Source: Dryomyza anilis
Lineage: Eukaryota; Arthropoda; Insecta; Diptera; Dryomyzidae
Direction: 5' to 3'
Assembly (NCBI GenBank): GCA_951804985.1
Contig: OX638136.1
Coordinates: 7,877,852 to 7,941,851, forward strand
DNA length: 64,000 bases
Under the pieces are notes generated by a model. It was not told the DNA's origin, made no database searches, and worked only from the letters and a program-made list of their open reading frames with translations. A program made the translations under genes and the position numbers. This document shows positions 1 to 10,143 of this stretch, piece after piece (the first letter of the stretch is position 1; each line of letters opens with the position of its first letter).

Positions 1-306
1 GAAATGAACGAAACGCATCAATTTGTAAGACAGCGTACACAATTTGCGAGTGACAAGATGAAGGCCAGATACGACTTGCAAACAAATTCAGGGGGATTTT
101 CGGAAGGACAGCTTGTTTTGCTCTATAACCCACAAAGGAAGAAAGGCTTATCCCCTAAACTACAAACACACTGCGAAGGACCATATAAGTTAATTAAAAG
201 AATTAATGATGTAGTGTATAGGATTCAGAAAACTGCGGGCGTTAGACGAAAAATGAAAGTGGTACATTTAAAAAGGTTGGCGCCGTATAGAGAGAGAGAG
301 GATTAA
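1..306 (+). pseudogene. gypsy integrase C-terminal fragment
   Basis: An open frame from the window edge to a TAA at 304-306 encodes the C-terminal tail of a Ty3/gypsy integrase. It includes the GPY/F-type module (CEGPYKLIKRINDVVYRI) and the terminal LAPYRERED. The same tail, with few changes, is present in gypsy copies A and C in this window. The zinc-binding and DDE catalytic domains must lie outside the window or are lost. Right after the stop a short tract (about 307-322) runs straight into the tandem-array sequence at ACAATTTGTACATTAACG, with no PPT or LTR. This is a truncated 3' piece. It lies on the + strand, opposite to the other three gypsy copies. Confidence 0.85.
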
Positions 307-1335
307 CATCTGTTCGGGACGAACAATTTGTACATTAACGATACAGCATGTTGAATCAAACAGATAATCCATGTTCAGTTAAAATTTTTTACTATTCATA
401 ATTAACATTATGAATAATAATAATAATTAAATTCATGTACCATGTTAACCACTAACAATATCAGCGTCACAAATAATCAAAAAATAATGTCCAACTTAAG
501 TAGTAGTCGATTTTGACATAAATGTATGTGGAAGATTTGTCAAAAAGCCGACCTGTACATTATTTTTTGATTATTGGTAGCGCTGTATGAATCTGTTTGA
601 AAAAAAAACAATATGATATCCGTTTAATTTCTATTTAAATTTATATATATATATATATTTTTTAAAATTAGAAATTTTCATAAATATGTTACGTAATAAG
701 AAAAAACTGAGTATGCAGTCAGTTAAAATCAGCATACACGATTATTTTTTCGAATACGAATATTTTTTCTCGTTTCTTGAGTAAAGTGTTATTGAATTAA
801 TAAATATATAATAATCGACATTAATTTGGGTGTTTCCTAACCAAATGTAATAAAATATATTTTATTAAATCGGTAATAAATAAAACATTTCACGATCGTA
901 CAATTATATATTTGATCTGTTGAGTACATATCTTTAATACATATGAATGAAAAAATTTAATTTTTCAACTATATAATCACCTATAACTACGGTATAACTT
1001 TGCCGATTATGTGTTTTATATTTTATGTGAAACGATTACAACGTTTTCTTTTGACTATATTTAAATAGAAATCATACTCCCAATACTAAAGTTATAAATA
1101 ATTCAATCTCTGTAAACGTGCGTTTTATACGAATTTCTGAATGTAAATAATCCGTACCGCTACATTTTACCTAGGTCCGCGATTAATAGGACTATCAAAC
1201 ACTTTTAGAATATTTATGATCATATTATTATGTTGAAATCTCAAGATAGAAAGATGAAAAGACGGTGCCAGATGACAAAATTTAGAAAATTGAGAAAACT
1301 AGTCGAAAACTAAAACAAAAAAACTCAGCCATCTT

Positions 1336-1347
1336 CGTTGGGCGCCA
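1336..1347 (-). other. candidate tRNA-Lys primer-binding site abutting an LTR-like end
   Basis: On the minus strand the sequence reads TGGCGCCCAACG. This is complementary to the 3' end of insect tRNA-Lys including CCA, a common PBS in insect LTR elements. It directly follows ...CGTTACA (1348 onward on the + strand reads TGTAACG), the CA-3' end expected of an LTR. The same tract recurs in later units (for example near 18226, 21403, 25429 and 43698), and one copy is mutated (near 5904). The match stops after 12 nt, so this remains a candidate. Confidence 0.4.
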
Positions 1348-1610
1348 TGTAACGTTTTGCTAGGACATGAAAAGGTGTTGTTGTGGAGACGCTCGGTGTG
1401 TTGGTGCACCGGCTAGGCTCAGGTGGAATGGGTACTTGTCTCCTACGTCTTATTTTTAGACAACGTCACAAAATTTATAAAAACACCGATAAATAGATAA
1501 ACAAACAAAAGAATAAGAATATATGATGAGAATATAACAGAACAGAAAAGATCAGAATAGAACAGTTATTAAAAAAAAGAAGGATACCAGCAGGAAGCGC
1601 CTCTCCGGTA
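1348..1610 (-). other. candidate LTR-like segment within the array unit
   Basis: This roughly 260-bp segment begins TGTAACG on the + strand (the minus-strand CA end). On the minus strand it opens TGGACATACC just after a purine tract (CGGGAGGGAGA, + strand about 1611-1628), which would serve as a polypurine tract. A TATA-like TTTTTATAAATTTTG lies inside. A PPT on one side and a PBS on the other side of a single copy is what recombined ...internal-LTR-internal... arrays show. In later units the purine tract is separated from the TG by a few bases. Inference only: no gag or pol is encoded between successive copies of the segment. Confidence 0.3.
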
Positions 1611-2760
1611 TGTCCATCTCCCTCCCGATCATGGTTATTTATTAAGCCCTAATTTTAAATAACCCCTATACAACTTACTTCACCATTGCTTACATTTTAG
1701 TTTGTCTCAGAATACTCTCCCACCCAACTATTAAATAATTAAACCATTATGTTTATCATCACTATATCACGTTGTTTATTTTATGAATTATTTAAATGAA
1801 ATGAATAAAGTTAAGAAGAGCAATTACGTTACTTCAAAAAGTTAAAAAAAAATTAAATTCAATCAATAAATGAAAATGGAAAATCTCAAATGTTATAATA
1901 AAAAATAACAACTAAACCAAATTATTGAAAATTCAATATCTAGATTAAAAAAAAACATGACTCACCCTTTTGTGTCAGTTACGAAGAATTGTGCACAGTT
2001 CTCTCGGCTATATGGTGGGTTAGAAAAAAATAATTAAATTTTGGAGAATTACACCCTTCTGAATTGATTTACTGAATGAATTGATTGAATTTGTACAGAT
2101 TTTTAAAGAAAAATATAATAAAAAAATTAATTAAAAACGAAGAAATATGTAACACTTGAACAAATTTCAAAGTAAAAACAAAAAAAATAAAGTTAACACT
2201 CATCAAATCAGCAATCCAGCAACTTCAGAAATCTCTTTATAGCTTTTAAAAAAGCTGGTTAAGAATGAAAATAATTTTTAAAAAATCTGTTGGTAAAAAA
2301 AATGTTTTGAAAACAATGTTCAAATTCAACATTGGTTTTTTAATACAAAACAAACAAAAAAAAAAGGATACGTAGAATACTTCGAAATAGTGTGTAGACT
2401 TGTGAAAATATTGATGTTTCCCTTATTCAGCAACCACTGATGTATAACGTATGCAGTTAATTGCAATAACGAATTTTTGAGACGAATAAAAATGTGTTCC
2501 CAGCTGGAAATAAAATGTATTTTCAGTACTGGCTAACCATTTAATGGTCAAGCTTTCACACAACTCAACACTTCATCACTAACTCACCAATTAAAATTGC
2601 TGGGAAATATATACGTGTGTACAACGCACTTAAATATTCCGCCAATTTAAATAAACTTTAAGGAAAAATATGTTTGAGGAAACACAAAATAATAACTTTT
2701 TTCACAATGTTAACTATCACACTTCAAAATTTCGCTGTATCGAATCGAACTCAATTCACC

Positions 2761-2769
2761 CTTTTTATA
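2761..2769 (-). promoter_or_regulatory. minus-strand TATA box, unit 1
   Basis: The minus strand reads TATAAAAAGG followed by GTGAATTGAGTTCGATTCG. This is a canonical TATA element with an initiator-like stretch about 25-30 nt downstream. The block is one of the most strongly conserved parts of the unit. A candidate splice donor lies about 180 nt downstream on the minus strand. Confidence 0.5.
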
Positions 2770-3056
2770 CAGTTTCTTCAAAATCGATGCTTATGTGATT
2801 TTCATTTAAGAAATGATCAGTAGAATTGAAAACAACTAAAATAAAACAGCGCCTACCAAAAAAAAAAATAATCATATTATTTTAACAAGTGGATTCATAT
2901 ATTACTTGTTATAAAAAAATAGCTTACAACTGAATTTAATAAAATGATAAAATGTATAGCCTGCTATAAAAATACCTAAAAATAAAAATATCTCTGCAGT
3001 GGTTTATTTACCTATATACATTGTTTTTCTATTATATGTTTTACTTTCAGATCCAG

Positions 3057-3293
3057 CTATGAGCAATTTGAGAAGACGAAGAACGAAAACCACAAAGCAT
3101 CGCGAATAGGAGGCGCATTGTGCGTTTCAAGGAGTAGCAATTGCAACATGTCCAGCAAATGCGCACGCTTTGCAGTGCTGTAGCCGAACAAAAGACAATT
3201 TTTAACGAGGTTTAGCTCAGATACGGACGGTTTCACGGTAGTGTAATAATAACCATAATATAGACCAGATGGAATTTGAGAAGACAAACTCAT
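3057..3293 (-). CDS. conserved 78-codon ORF of unknown function, unit 1
   Basis: The ORF starts at an ATG in an A-rich context and encodes 78 residues beginning MSLSSQIPSGLYYGYYYTTV and ending FSNCS. I recognise no family. The N-terminal half is rich in Tyr, Ser and Thr, the middle is Leu-rich, and the C-terminus is hydrophobic and aromatic. It has no clear signal peptide and no zinc motif. An AATAAA on the minus strand lies about 50 nt past the TAG. The same frame is open in six of eight copies in this window, with a handful of substitutions. That could reflect coding constraint or simply recent duplication. On the opposite strand the same DNA looks like an exon preceded by a pyrimidine-rich CAG, so the strand choice is uncertain. 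Confidence 0.35.
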   Translation of the reverse strand: MSLSSQIPSGLYYGYYYTTVKPSVSELNLVKNCLLFGYSTAKRAHLLDMLQLLLLETHNAPPIRDALWFSFFVFSNCS

Positions 3294-3659
3294 TTTTTAT
3301 CATATAATATATAAAATATGAAATATAAAATATATATGTAATATCTTAAATAATTAATAACAATTAAAATAATATATGTATAATTTTAATTGTTTTTAAT
3401 TATTTTACAATATAAAATTAGAACTGTTTTGTACAAAATTATTCAATTAGTTAATGCGCCATAATTTATATTATTTTTGTATGTCATATTTTTAAAGATG
3501 CTGTTATAAAATTATATAAATTAATGAAAAATGTGAAGGAAAAGTCTATTAAATTACTGTATAACATTTTCTAAGCATTATTTAGGCAGTAGGCTTTTGT
3601 TAAAAGAAAACCACTGTAAAAATACAATGGAAATATGTTTACGAAGTAGGCCGAGTTAA

Positions 3660-3910
3660 GAATCATCATTGTTATTTTTAACAATTCGATTGTTAATATA
3701 GTCTTCATTACCAATAACAATTTAACAATTCAAAATAACAATTAACTGTTAATGTTGACGTTTAATTTTTATTTTAGATGTCATAATTAAATAAAGTGCG
3801 TCAAAAAATACCTTCGAAAAATTAACAATTTCAATTGTGGATAACAACAATAAATTAACAATAGATTATTGTCAATGCCATTTTGACCAATATGATTGTT
3901 AATTTATTTC
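3660..3910. repeat. AACAAT/ATTGTT-rich tract, unit 1
   Basis: About ten copies of AACAAT or its complement occur in both orientations, several forming short inverted pairs such as AACAATTAACTGTT and AACAATTCGATTGTT. The tract is present in every complete unit (near 8270, 19215, 23725, 38160, 50800, 52480 and 62670). No coding potential is seen. Confidence 0.6.
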
Positions 3911-5203
3911 TCAGAGTGTAGTATATATAGAAAAAAAGTTTCTAATTTTAGTTTGGGCAATACTCTTGATAACCATATATCGCTTTCTTATTTATCATTA
4001 GATCCGAAATTCTAAAAAAATCCACCAAAAGTAGTCTATAAAATTAAAAAAAATCTATTTTTTGAATATTAAAATTAGTTTTCGTGATACTATTAATATT
4101 AAATCAACAGTACATACATTTTATTGTAATTTTAATATAACAAGGCATCGAGTTATTCTAACCAATGTAAATGTAACATTATACAATTTGTACATTAACG
4201 ATACAGCATGTTGAATCAAACAGATAATTCATATTCAGTTAAAATTTTTTACTATTCATAATTAACATTATGAATAATAATAATAATTAAATTCATGTAC
4301 CATGTAAACAACTAACAATATCAGCGTTACCAATAATCAAAAAATAATGTCCAACTTAAGATAGTAGTCGATTTTGACATAAATGTATGTGGAAGATTTG
4401 TCAAAAAGCCGACCGACCTGTACATTATTTTCTGATTATTGGTAGCGCTGTATGAATCTGTTTGAAAAAAAAAACAATATGATATCCGTTTAATTTCTAT
4501 TTAAATTTATATATATATTTTTTTTAAAATTAGAAATTTTCATAAATATGTTACGTAATAAGAAAAAACTGAGTATGCAGTCAAAATCAGCATACACGAT
4601 TTATATTACATTGAAGATTGGGATATCTCCATACGAATATTTTTTTCTCGTTTCTTGAGTAAAGTGTTATTGAATTAATAAATATATAATAATCGACACT
4701 AATTTGGGTGTTTCCTAACCAAATGTAAAAAAATATATTTTATTAAATCGGTAATAAATACATTTACATTTCACGATCGTACAATTATATATTTGATCTG
4801 TTGAGTACAAGGTTTTAATACATATGTATGAAAAAATTTAATTTTTCAACTATATAATCACCTATAACTACGGTATAACTTTGCCGATTATGTGTTTTAT
4901 ATTTTATGTGAAACGAGTACAACGTTTTCTTTTGACTATATTTAAATAGAAATCATACTCCCAATACTAAAGTTATAAATAATTCAATCTATGTAAACGT
5001 GCGTTTTATACGAATTTCTGAATGTAAATGATCTGTACCGCTACATTTTACCTAGGCCCGCGATTAATAGGACTATCAAACACTTTTAGAATATTTATGA
5101 TCATATTATTATATTGAAATCTCAAGATAGAAAGATGAAAAGACGGTGCCAGATGACAAAATTTAGAAAACTGAGAAAACTAGTCAAAAACTAAAACAAA
5201 AAC

Positions 5204-5880
5204 AATACGAGTTGGGAAGGTTAGATCACATGGGAAATTTTAAAGTAGGTGTAATTATGATAGTTAGGATTATCAAAATTATAGTCGGTCTAAGCCGACT
5301 ATAAATACCCTACACATATGTGTGGTTACCATTCAAAGTGATATATAGGTCACCAGGGTATACGAATCCTGAAAATAACTACAAACATTCAATCGTTGAA
5401 GAATTTCCATTCATTTGATACCCATATTTACAAATGGGTAGGTGTACCGAATTTCGATTTTTTTTTGTGAACCACAAGTCTTTTCGCCGGAAAACATTAT
5501 CATGTATTTGAGCATGATGTCAATATATATTTGACCAAAAAAGTTTACCTAAGCACGTATACATAAAAATTGATCTTTATATGTACATTTTATATGAGGT
5601 ATTTGAACATAAGTGGTCGGATCATAGGTCACAATGGACCGATCTCGCACATACAGCGTAGGTATATTAGTAATCTAAGTTATAAGTTTCATTTATCTAG
5701 CTCTTTAATTTTAAAAGTAGTAGGGATTTCAACAGACAGACAGACGGACATCGCTAAAACGACTCAGGAGGTCATGCTGATCAAGAATATATACTTTTCC
5801 ATACCGGAGATGCTTCCTTCTGGGTGTTACAAACGGCGTACCAAACTGAATATACCCTTTCACTCTTAGTGTAGGGTATA
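5204..5880. mobile_element. Helentron / mini-me (DINE-1)-like non-autonomous element
   Basis: This insert is absent from the same point in units 1, 3 (near 18210) and 6 (near 43680), where AAACTAAAACAAAA runs directly into ACTCAGCCATC. It has an 11-bp subterminal inverted repeat (ATACCCTACAC at 5305-5315, GTGTAGGGTAT at 5869-5879). It also has a GACAGACAGACGGACA microsatellite near 5733, which is the GTCY signature of mini-me/DINE-1 elements, and an A-rich insertion point. It encodes no Rep or helicase. An extra hairpin (ATAGTCGG...CCGACTAT, 5281-5302) occurs only in this copy. Confidence 0.65.
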
Positions 5881-7319
5881 AAAACTCAGCCATCTTCGTT
5901 GGGCGCAATGTAACGTTTTGCTAGGACATGAAAAGGTGTTGTTGTGGAGACGCTCGGTGTGTTGGTGCACCGCCTAGGCTCAGGTGGGATGGGTACTTGT
6001 CTCCTACGTCTTATTTTTAGACAACGTCACAAAATTTATAAAAACACCTATAAATAGTTAAACAAACAAAAGAATAAGATTATATGATGAGAATATAATA
6101 GAACAGAAAAGATCAGAATAGAACAGTTATTAAAAAAAAGAAGGATACCAGCAAGAAGCGCCTCTCTGGTATGGCCATTATCGAATCCCTCCCGACCATG
6201 GTTATTTATTAGGCCCTAATTTTAAATAACCCCTATACAACTTACTTCACCATTGCTTACATTTTAGTTTGTCTCAGAATACTCTCCCACCCAACTATTA
6301 AATAATTAAACCATTATGTTTATCATCACTATATCACGTTGTTTATTTTATGAATTATTTAAATGAAATGAATAAAGTTAAGAAGAGCAATTACGTTACT
6401 TCAAAAAGTAAAAAAAAAAATAAATTCAATCAATAAATGAAAAATCTCAAATGTGATAATAAAAAATAACAACTAAACCAAATTATTGAAAATTCAATAT
6501 CTAGATTAAAAAAAAAACATGACTCACCCTTTTGTGTCAGTTCCGAAGAATTGTGCATAGTTCTCTCGGCTATATGGTGGGTTAGAAAAAAATAATTAAA
6601 TTTTGGAGAATTACCCCCTTCTGAATTGATTGAATTTGTACAGATTTTTAAAGAAAAATATAATTAAAAAATTAATTAAAAACCAAGACATATGTAACAC
6701 TTGAACAAATTTCAAAGTAAAAACAAAAAAAATAAAGTTAACACTCATCAAATCAGCAATCCAGCAACTTCAGAAATCTCTTTATAGCTTTTAAAAAAGC
6801 TGGTTAAGAATGAAAAAAATTTTTAAAAAAAATCTGTTGGTAAAAAAAAATGTTTTGAAAACAATGTTCAAATTCAACATTGGTTTTTTAATACAAAACA
6901 AACAAAAAGACAGGATACGTAAAATACTTCGAAATAGTGTGTAGACTTGTGAAAATATTGATGTTTCCCTTTTTCAGCAACCACTGATGTATATCGTATG
7001 CAGTTAATTGCAATAACGAATTTTTGAGACGAATAAAAATGTGTTCCCATCTGGAAATAAAATGTATTTTCAGTACTGGGTAACCATTTAATGGTCAAGC
7101 TTTCACACAACTCAACACTTCATCACTAACTCACCAATTAAAATTGCTGGGAAATATATACAACGTGTACAACGCACTTAAATATTCCGCCAATTTAAAT
7201 AAACTTTAAGGAAACACAATAAAAATTTTTTTTGAGGAAACACAAAATAATAACTTTTTTCACAATGTTAACTATCACACATCAAAATTTCGCTGTATCG
7301 AATCGAACTCAATTCGCCA

Positions 7320-7327
7320 TTTTTATA
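7320..7327 (-). promoter_or_regulatory. minus-strand TATA box, unit 2
   Basis: The minus strand reads TATAAAAATGGCGAATTGAG. It is the same promoter-like block as in unit 1, with one substitution just after the TATA. Confidence 0.45.
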
Positions 7328-7614
7328 CAGTTTCTTCAAAATCGATGCTTATGTGATTTTCATTTAAGAAATGATCAGTAGAATTGAAAACAACTAAAAT
7401 AAAACAGCGCCTACCAAAAAAAAAAAATCATATTATTTTAACAAGTGGATTCATATATTACTTGTTATAAAAAAAAATAGCTTACAAATGAATTTAATAA
7501 AATGACAAAATGTATAGCCTGCTATAAAAATACCTAAAAATAAAAATTTCTCTACAGTGGTTTATTTACCTATATACATTGTTTTTCTATTATATGTTTT
7601 ACTTTCAGATCCAG

Positions 7615-7851
7615 CTATGAGCAATTTGAGAAGACGAAGAACGAAAACCACAAAGCGTCGCGAATAGGAGGCACATTGTGCGTTTCAATGAGTAGCAATT
7701 GCAACAAGTCCTGCAAATGCGCACGCTTTGCAGTGCTGTAGCCGAACAAAAGACAATTTTTAACGAGGTTTAGCTCAGATACGGACGGTTTCACGGTAGT
7801 GTAATAATAACCATAATATAGACCAGATGGAATTTGAGAAGACAAACTCAT
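7615..7851 (-). CDS. conserved 78-codon ORF of unknown function, unit 2
   Basis: An intact copy of the array ORF (MSLSSQ...FSNCS), differing from unit 1 at a few residues (for example LQDLLQLLLIETHNV). The substitutions at the IET/NV positions are shared only with the copy at 62010-62246. This is one of several marks showing that these two regions are a segmental duplicate pair. Family unknown. The start is an ATG preceded by AATAAACA. Confidence 0.35.
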   Translation of the reverse strand: MSLSSQIPSGLYYGYYYTTVKPSVSELNLVKNCLLFGYSTAKRAHLQDLLQLLLIETHNVPPIRDALWFSFFVFSNCS

Positions 7852-8047
7852 TGTTTATTATATAATACATAAAATATATATGTAATATGTAAAATAATTA
7901 ATAACAATTAAAATAATATATGTATAATTTTAATTGTTTTTAATTATTTTACAATATAAAATTAGAACTATTTTTAAAAAAAATTATTTAATTAGTTAAT
8001 GCGCCATAATTTATATTATTTTTGTATGTCATATTTTTAAAGATGCT

Positions 8048-8163
8048 GTTATAAAATTATATAAATTAATGAAAAATGTGAGGGAAAAGTCTATTAAATT
8101 ACTATACAGTAATTTAATAGACTTTTCCTTCACATTTTTCATTAATTTATATAATTTTATAAC
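8048..8163. repeat. 116-bp near-perfect palindrome
   Basis: Two 56-nt arms flank the four-base centre ATAC (8104-8107). The only arm mismatch I see is at GAGGG/CCTTC. In most other units (for example near 3510, 19060, 23575, 38010 and 60900) the site reads straight through AAATTACTGTATAACATTTTC, as if one arm and the centre had been deleted. Confidence 0.9.
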
Positions 8164-8721
8164 ATTTTCTAAGCATTATTTAGGCAGTAGGCTTTTGTTA
8201 AAAGAAAACCACTGTAAAAATACAATGGAAATATGTTTACGAAGTAGGCCGAGTTAAGAATCATCATTGTTATTTTTAACAATTCGATTGTTAATATATA
8301 ACAATTTAACAATTCAAAATAACAATTAATTGTTAATTTTGACATTTAGTTTTTATTTTTAGACGTCATAATTAAATAAAGTGCGTCAAAAAATAACTTC
8401 GAAAAATTAACAATTTCAATTGTGGATAACAACAATAAATTAACAATAGATTATTGTCAATGCCATTTTGACCAATATGATTGTTAATTTATTTCTCAGA
8501 GTGTAGTATGTATAGAAAAAAAGTTTATAATTTTAGTTTGGGCAATACTCTTGATAACCATATATCGCTTTCTTATATAGCATTAGATCCGAAATTCTAA
8601 AAAAAATCCTCCAAAAGTAGGCTATAAAATAAAAAAAACGATTTGTTGTACATACATTTTATTGTAATTTTAATTTAACAAGGCATCGAGTTATTCTAAC
8701 CAATGTAAATGTAACATTATA

Positions 8722-8783
8722 CAATTTGTACATTAACGATACAGCATGTTGAATCAAACAGATAATCCATGTTCAGTTAAAAT
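8722..8783. repeat. start of tandem array unit 3 and hAT target site
   Basis: The unit resumes at ACAATTTGTACATTAACG and runs to GTTAAAAT (8776-8783), the first copy of the 8-bp target duplication of the following element. Confidence 0.85.
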
Positions 8784-9569
8784 CAAGGATTGAAACCTAA
8801 ACGAATAACGGTTTCGATTTCGGTTTTTTCCGCGTTTCGGTTTCGGTTACGGTTTTAAGTTTTTATAACGAAACGGTTTCGGTATACCGGTTCCAGGTTA
8901 CGGTTTCGGTTTTTGTATAAATTTTCTTTATTTCCATATTTTTCAAATAATTTTACATTTTTTATATGGTGCTAAATTATGATCAAATTATGATACTGGG
9001 GTAACGTGGGAAACGTAATTTAAACAATGTTTGTTGTTATTTTAGTAAAAATATTGTGTTATATGAATTATTTAATTGATTACGTCAAGAAAAAAATTTA
9101 ATTTGAAATTTCGTGACCACAAACCAATGAAAAGCAACATATTGACTTCACCTGATATATGATCTGAATTAAAAAGAACATGAATTTTGTACAATGTTCA
9201 TCCATAAAAGCCAAAGAAATTAAAATTCAACAATTCTGTGAACTGCAATATATGTAAACTAGTGATGATCATTTGCAAGAGCAATGCAAGAAATGTTAAT
9301 CTTAATCTATTAAATTTTAAATAAAGATCGAAGACAAATATCTTAAACTGCATATTAATTAAGAAAACGAATAGAATTTGAACACCTATTGTATTTAAGT
9401 TACTTATTTTCCATATTTTCAATTTCTTCAACATTTTACTAACAAAAAGAAAATCCAATAACCTAAAAATTTGAATTATATTTTAAAAAGAATTAACTAA
9501 TAAAAAATAATTGTATAAATCAAGTGATGTTGACGAGACAATTCAAAATCTCAAAGCCATAATAAAATG

Positions 9570-9768
9570 AACGAAAAGTCACCAAATACATTTTCAAAAT
9601 GCTAAATATGTTTTACAAACTTCTTTATGTATCTGTGAATTGATAAGAAAATGTAAATCTATTAGTTGATATTTCAACTTTAAAAATGCATCAATTACTT
9701 TTTATAATATTAATCAACAAACTCGAAAATTAAGTTTTTCATAAAAATGTGTTTGGTGACTTTTCGTT
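9570..9768. repeat. internal inverted repeat inside the hAT-like element
   Basis: AACGAAAAGTCACCAAATAC at 9570 onward and its inverse ending at 9768 form 25-bp arms with one mismatch, about 150 bp apart. It could be a nested short foldback element or part of the transposon body. No target duplication is obvious. Confidence 0.55.
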
Positions 9769-10047
9769 CTACAACGACAATATACATTATAAAATATACA
9801 ATAAATATTTCGTATAGGCATATTTCTGTTTTCGTCACAGATTAAAAAATCCGTATGCTATACGTACCGTATGTCAAGAGAACTCAAATAATATTTTGCA
9901 TAGTAACATTTTTCTTTGCGAACACCATGCGAACACTAACTCAAACGCTACAAAGCGAATACTAACAGAAAGAAGAGAATATAACAATAACGAATACGAT
10001 TCTTATACACACACTTTCACAACTCTTCGTTGCTATACTGTATCATC

Positions 10048-10143
10048 GCATGGCAACAAACAGACGCATGACAACAAACACAAGCATGACAACGGACAGA
10101 CGCATGACACAGACGCATGACAACGGACAGACGCATGGCACCA
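10048..10143. repeat. 18-bp minisatellite
   Basis: About five imperfect copies of an 18-bp unit, CGCATGACAACGGACAGA and variants, lie in tandem. One copy is shortened to 13 bp. The array lies within the hAT-like element. Confidence 0.8.

Larger units (their letters stand above)
307..4186. repeat. tandem array unit 1 (about 3.9 kb, no Helentron insert)
   Basis: First complete unit of the array. The order of landmarks, reused in later units, is: ACAATTTGTACATTAACG (326); a TA-rich tract near 640; CAAGATAGAAAGATGAAAAG (about 1240); a tRNA-Lys-like PBS tract (1336-1347); CTCACCCTTTTGTGTCAG (about 1963); minus-strand exon/intron-like sequence (about 2390-2590); minus-strand TATA (2761-2769); the 78-codon minus-strand ORF (3057-3293); a collapsed palindrome site (about 3515-3565); an AACAAT-rich tract (3680-3905); and ATTCTAACCAATGTAAATG (about 4155). 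Apart from these the unit is AT-rich and I see no host gene in it. Confidence 0.85.
4187..8721. repeat. tandem array unit 2 (with Helentron-like insert)
   Basis: Second unit, with the same landmark order as unit 1 but about 670 bp longer because of the insert at 5204-5880. It carries a mutated PBS-like tract (near 5904), a minus-strand TATA variant (7320-7327), the 78-codon ORF (7615-7851) and the full-length palindrome (8048-8163). The stretch from about 5900 to 7600 holds the LTR-like, exon-like and promoter-like segments and no recognisable gene. Confidence 0.85.

Noticed and set aside
5570..5869. 99-codon + strand frame (also near 21070 and 25148)
   Set aside because: It lies wholly inside the Helentron-like insert, reads through the GACA microsatellite, and differs in length between copies; no coding evidence.
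8069..8257. 62-codon + strand frame (also at 62467)
   Set aside because: It is created by reading through the palindrome; the frame is absent where the palindrome is collapsed.
10048..10143. CRISPR-like spaced repeats
   Set aside because: The repeats are directly adjacent 18-bp units with no spacers, in a eukaryotic transposon.
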